Origin: Cupriavidus yeoncheonensis
GTDB lineage: Bacteria > Pseudomonadota > Gammaproteobacteria > Burkholderiales > Burkholderiaceae
Length of the DNA: 64,000 bases
Assembly: GCF_905397275.1 (NCBI RefSeq)
Contig: NZ_CAJPUY010000004.1
Coordinates: 1-64,000, forward strand
Direction: 5' to 3'
The notes under the pieces are model-generated. The model worked only from the letters and a program-made list of their open reading frames with translations. It was not told the origin of the DNA and made no database searches. Both the position numbers and the translations under genes were made by a program. This document shows, one piece after another, positions 60,907 through 64,000 of the stretch (its first letter is position 1; each line of letters starts with the position of its first letter).

Positions 60907-62877
60907 ATGGCGACAGCCCTTCCCCTCGCCCCCATGTCGGCATCCGGACGCCCCTCCCGCCCCTCGCGCCCTACTCCCGCGCCTCCCGCGCCTCCCGCGC
61001 CTGAACGGCACGATATCTTCCGCACGCTCGTCGAGTCGATTTCCGACTACGCGATCTTCCTGCTCGACACGGATGGCACGATCACGAGCTGGAACCGGGG
61101 CGCGCAACGCATCAAGGGGTACGAGGCGTCGGAGATCATTGGCTCACATTTCTCGCGCTTTTACCCGGAGGACGCGATTGCCCGCGGCTGGCCGCAGAAG
61201 GAGCTGGAACTGGCCAGGCGGCATGGCCGCATCGAGGACCAGGGCTGGCGTGTCCGCAAGGACGGTACCCGCTTCTGGGCAAACGTCGTGATCACCGCAT
61301 TGCATGACGAAGCCGGTGAAGTGATCGGCTTTGCCAAGATCACGCGTGACAATACCGAGCTGATGCAGGACGCGGCGAAACTGCGGGAAAGCGACGAGAC
61401 GTTCCGGCTGCTGGTGCTGAACGTCAAGGACTACGCGATCTTCATGCTCGATCCGCACGGCCGCGTCGTCAGCTGGAATGCCGGCGCGGCGCAGATCAAG
61501 GGCTACCGGAGCAGCGAAATCGTGGGCCGGCACTTTTCCGTTTTCTACCCGCCCGAGGATGTTGCGGCCGGCAAGCCGGAAAGGCTGATCCAGCAAGCCC
61601 GCGAGCATGGCAGCGTGGAGGACGAAGGATGGCGCGTGCGCAAGGACGGCTCGCTGTTCTGGGCCAATGTCACGCTCACTGCGATCTATGACGAGCATCG
61701 GCAGTTGCGCGGTTTCGCCAAGGTGACCCGCGACATGAGCGAGCGCAAGCGGCTCGAAGAGGTCGAGGCTTCGGCGCGGCGCATGAAGGAATTCCTTGCC
61801 ACCCTGGCCCATGAGCTGAGGAACCCCCTCGCCCCCATATACAGTGCCACGTCCATCATGGAACGGGCGCCCGAGGACGTGTCGCTGGTCAGGGCAAATC
61901 TCGGTATCGTGGCCCGCCAGCTCAGGCATCTCACCCGCCTCGTGGACGATCTGCTGGACGTCGGCCGGATCGCGGCGGGCAAGCTGGAACTGCGCCGTTC
62001 GGTCCTCTCCATCCGCGAGGTGATCGCGGCCGCCATCGAGGGAAGCATGCCCGCGCTGGAAGCCAGGGCGCAGCGCCTCGACACGCAACTGGACAACGTC
62101 GACTTCCATGTCTTCGGCGATCTCACGCGCCTGGCGCAAGTCCTGCAGAACCTGCTGATCAACGCGTCCAAGTTCTCGCCGGAAGGGACGACGATCACGC
62201 TGCGCTGCCAACTCAGTGGCCGCATCGGGCAGATTTCCATTGCCGACCAGGGCTGCGGCATCGCGCCGGAATCGCTGTCCGACGTGTTCAACCTCTTCGT
62301 GCAGGGCGCGCAACCGGGCCAGGCGAGCACCGGCGGGCTCGGCATCGGCCTGTCGCTGTGCCGGTCGATCATCGAGCTGCACGAGGGATCCATCACTGCG
62401 GCGAGCCAGGGCATCGGCCGGGGCAGCACGTTCAGCGTCAGGCTACCGATCGTCACCGACTTGCGCGCATCGACACCGCCGCTGCTGGCCAGTTCCCGTG
62501 AAGGACTCAACCTCCTGATCGTCGACGACAATCGCGATGCCGCCGACAGCATGGGCCTGCTGCTCCAGATGGCTGGCCACGCCGTCAAGGTTGCCTACGA
62601 CGGCGTCACGGCACTGCGCAGCGTGGAGGACTTCACGCCCGACGTCGCGCTCATCGACCTGGCCATGCCCGACATGGACGGCTTTGAACTGGTGCGCGAG
62701 CTGCGCGACTACGCGCACCTGCACCACACCCGCTTCTATGCCCTCACCGGCTTTGGCGAGCCTGGCATCAAGGAGGAAACGGCGCGGGCCGGCTTTGACG
62801 GACACATCGTCAAGCCGGTCGATATCGACGCGCTCGCCGAAATCCTCAGACCGGTCAGGCATCAGGCTTCGCCGTAG
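60907..62877 (+). CDS. Hybrid sensor histidine kinase, PAS-PAS-HisKA-HATPase-REC
   Basis: 656 aa. A Pro-rich start (1-33) is followed by two similar PAS domains (about 36-150 and 163-277; each with DYAIFxLDxxG and a GWRVRKDG-FWANV core), the phospho-acceptor His302 in ATLAHELRNPLAP, an ATPase domain (NLLINASKF, about 410-515, with GGLGIGLSLCRSIIELH) and a C-terminal receiver with Asp584 in VALIDLAMPDMDGF. No membrane helix is visible, so it senses in the cytosol. The two PAS units look like an internal duplication. No DNA-binding response regulator is adjacent. Confidence 0.92.
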   Translation: MATALPLAPMSASGRPSRPSRPTPAPPAPPAPERHDIFRTLVESISDYAIFLLDTDGTITSWNRGAQRIKGYEASEIIGSHFSRFYPEDAIARGWPQKELELARRHGRIEDQGWRVRKDGTRFWANVVITALHDEAGEVIGFAKITRDNTELMQDAAKLRESDETFRLLVLNVKDYAIFMLDPHGRVVSWNAGAAQIKGYRSSEIVGRHFSVFYPPEDVAAGKPERLIQQAREHGSVEDEGWRVRKDGSLFWANVTLTAIYDEHRQLRGFAKVTRDMSERKRLEEVEASARRMKEFLATLAHELRNPLAPIYSATSIMERAPEDVSLVRANLGIVARQLRHLTRLVDDLLDVGRIAAGKLELRRSVLSIREVIAAAIEGSMPALEARAQRLDTQLDNVDFHVFGDLTRLAQVLQNLLINASKFSPEGTTITLRCQLSGRIGQISIADQGCGIAPESLSDVFNLFVQGAQPGQASTGGLGIGLSLCRSIIELHEGSITAASQGIGRGSTFSVRLPIVTDLRASTPPLLASSREGLNLLIVDDNRDAADSMGLLLQMAGHAVKVAYDGVTALRSVEDFTPDVALIDLAMPDMDGFELVRELRDYAHLHHTRFYALTGFGEPGIKEETARAGFDGHIVKPVDIDALAEILRPVRHQASP

Positions 62878-62912
62878 CGTATCTCTTTCAGCCTTGCTTC
62901 GGACTTGGGCAG

Positions 62913-63311
62913 TCAGCGCCGCGGCTTGGACTGGTTCAACGCCACGGCAGCCTGGATCAGTGCCGTCAGCGCCTTCTCGTCGATCGCCTCGCCCTCGTGG
63001 ATATCGATGGCACGCCGGGTATTCCCCTCCAGGCTCGAGTTGAAGAGCTGTGCCGGGTCCGGCAGGGACGCCCCCTTCGCAAAGGTCATCTTCACGACGT
63101 TCTTGTAGGTCTCTCCGGTGCAGAGGATGCCGCCGTGCGACCACACCGGAACGCCCCGCCACTTCCACTCCTCGACCACTTCCGGATCGGCGGCCCGGAT
63201 GAGCTTGCGGATGCGGCCGAGCATTTCGCCGCGCCAGTCGCCAAGCTCACGGATTCTCTCGTCGATCAGTTGAGAAGGAGACCTGCCGTCCTGCACCTCG
63301 GTGTTCTTCAT
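62913..63311 (-). CDS. DUF1801 (YdhG-like) protein
   Basis: 132 aa from ATG at 63311, with CAGGAG eight bases upstream. DUF1801 pattern: LGDWRGEMLGRIRKLIRAADPEVVEEWKW in the first half (helical), then GVPVWSHGGILCTGETYKNVVKMTFAKGA and an SSLEGNTRRAIDIHEGE segment. The family is small, soluble and of unknown function. It is convergent with the histidine kinase gene, 35 bp apart. Confidence 0.87.
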   Translation of the reverse strand: MKNTEVQDGRSPSQLIDERIRELGDWRGEMLGRIRKLIRAADPEVVEEWKWRGVPVWSHGGILCTGETYKNVVKMTFAKGASLPDPAQLFNSSLEGNTRRAIDIHEGEAIDEKALTALIQAAVALNQSKPRR

Positions 63312-63624
63312 GCTCGCGCTCCTGAAGCCAAGAGCGGACATTCTAGCCTTCCTGATGCCAGCCCGGCGGCTGCGCCGTGAGCCCTGTGTCTGCGCCCGCC
63401 AGACAGGCGGCCCGGAATGTGTTCGTCGACGTCAGACACGTCATGGCATGCGCGACCCGCGAGTTGCCGAGGCAATTCTGTGATTTCTTCTTTATTTTCA
63501 ATGGCTTGACGATTTATTGATGGGCTGGAACGAGAGCTGGCACACCCCATGCGTATATGACTGCGAGCGCAACACTGAATGCTCTCTAACCCAAGCCAGA
63601 CCAGCACACCCAAGGAGTTCCATC
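63312..63624. other. Intergenic region with candidate regulatory signals
   Basis: 313 bases between the divergent DUF1801 and peptide genes. The right half (63480-63530) is markedly AT-rich and includes TTGACG at 63506-63511 without a fitting -10. The sigma54-like element at 63538-63552 follows. No gene is seen. Confidence 0.55.
63538..63552 (+). promoter_or_regulatory. Candidate sigma54 (-24/-12) promoter of the peptide gene
   Basis: TGGCAC-ACCCC-ATGC: the GG and GC dinucleotides are exactly 12 bp apart and only one base of the TGGCAC-N5-TTGC consensus differs. The start point would lie near 63564, leaving about 60 bases to the peptide start at 63625. Confidence 0.45.
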
Positions 63625-63885
63625 ATGTCCCTCACCATCCAGAACCTGCCCCTCGAACAAGACCTCGACCAAGCCAGGATGAGCGCCGTGCGTGGCGGCA
63701 GCCTGTTCCTGAACAACGGCATCAACGCGATCATGGGCGGCTCCGGCGTTTCCTTCGCCAGCCCCAACATCATCGTCGCCCCAGTCACCCAGGTCGATGC
63801 CTCGACCCGCACCAACGTCGATCTCACGAGCATCAGCAACGTGCTCAACAACGTCGGCGGCATCGTGCAGGCCGCGCAGCACTAA
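63625..63885 (+). CDS. Small peptide with double-glycine leader (bacteriocin-like), copy 1
   Basis: 86 aa from ATG at 63625, AAGGAG eight bases upstream. The first 25 residues, ending DLDQARMSAVRGG, fit a double-glycine leader of the kind cut by C39-peptidase ABC exporters: hydrophobic Leu8, Leu10, Leu14, Met19 and Val22 spacing, then GG at 24-25. The predicted 61-residue remainder, starting SLFLNNGINAIMGG, has no cysteine, is rich in Asn, Val, Ser and Gly and ends IVQAAQH. A second gene with nearly the same leader begins 57 bp later. Function is not known; an exported peptide or adhesin-like product is possible. Confidence 0.75.
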   Translation: MSLTIQNLPLEQDLDQARMSAVRGGSLFLNNGINAIMGGSGVSFASPNIIVAPVTQVDASTRTNVDLTSISNVLNNVGGIVQAAQH

Positions 63886-63941
63886 ACCCGATTCAACCGA
63901 TCCAGCCCAACCCGTTCCATCCGTTTACCCAGGAGACCATC

Positions 63942-64000
63942 ATGTCCTTGACCATCCAGAACCTGCCGCTCGAACAAGACCTCGACCACGCCAGGATGGG
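63942..64000 (+). CDS. Small double-glycine-leader peptide, copy 2 (cut by window edge)
   Basis: The ATG at 63942 has AGGAG upstream (CCAGGAGACCATC). The visible 19 codons plus two bases read MSLTIQNLPLEQDLDHARM, identical to copy 1 apart from His16. DNA identity over these bases is also very high. The rest lies beyond the window, and more copies may follow. Confidence 0.75.
   Translation, partial: MSLTIQNLPLEQDLDHARM

Overview
The window is high-GC DNA from a betaproteobacterium, most likely Burkholderiaceae of the Cupriavidus/Ralstonia type. This is judged from codon and base composition, two Bug-type (TctC-like) periplasmic receptors, the 2-aminoethylphosphonate (AEP) gene set and a Burkholderia-type porin. 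It is an accessory catabolic region: 54 protein genes are called, nearly all in substrate-specific operons beside their own regulators. No rRNA, tRNA or CRISPR array was seen. A dif-like XerC/XerD site near 35.3 kb suggests a secondary chromosome or megaplasmid, or an attachment site for a Xer-integrated element.

Layout. 0-0.5 kb: 3' end of an IS110-family element and two copies of a palindromic repeat. 0.5-7.3 kb: a minus-strand operon (GMC oxidoreductase, exported protein, TauD-type dioxygenase, aldehyde dehydrogenase) divergent from a GntR/UTRA regulator, with two palindromic operators between. 7.4-20.7 kb: msrA, then a ten-gene minus-strand CoA-thioester operon (acyl-CoA dehydrogenase, MmgE/PrpD, CaiB transferase, Bug receptor, SDR, thiolase-fold protein with DUF35 partner, NDP-forming acyl-CoA synthetase, second acyl-CoA dehydrogenase, AMP-forming ligase). 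It diverges from a MaoC-CitE-GntR operon at 21-24 kb; both start at a near-identical 14-bp palindrome. With the LysR and VOC genes at 24-25.5 kb this resembles the itaconate catabolic set of Pseudomonas aeruginosa. 25.5-35 kb: LysR/amidase/Bug receptor, an AspT-type antiporter, a D-2-hydroxyacid dehydrogenase, an intradiol dioxygenase with a MaoC protein, and a LuxR-type regulator. 35-36.4 kb: an AT-richer stretch with the dif-like site and two small genes.

36.5-46.5 kb: a complete AEP pathway. A transporter and PhnW are read leftward; PhnR, PhnA, PhnY and alanine dehydrogenase are read rightward from back-to-back sigma70-type promoters. PhnW, PhnY and PhnA turn AEP into acetate and phosphate, and alanine dehydrogenase can return the alanine made by PhnW to pyruvate. 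46.6-53 kb: a Kef-like antiporter without its regulatory domain, then a three-gene redox operon (2Fe-2S/2x4Fe-4S protein, fumarate-reductase-like flavoprotein, NuoF-like subunit) divergent from a DASS dicarboxylate transporter. This looks like a soluble NADH:fumarate-type oxidoreductase. 53-55 kb: an overlapping DUF2950-DUF3300 pair. 55-61 kb: LysR, glutamine-amidotransferase-type hydrolase, DUF2817 peptidase-like protein, MFS transporter and porin. 61-64 kb: a PAS-PAS hybrid histidine kinase, a DUF1801 protein, and the start of a tandem array of small peptides with double-glycine leaders, cut by the window edge and preceded by a candidate sigma54 promoter.

Limits: assignments rest on reading motifs and gene context; no database search was possible. 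Start codons were moved from the longest possible ones wherever a ribosome binding site, signal peptide, promoter or upstream gene argued for it.
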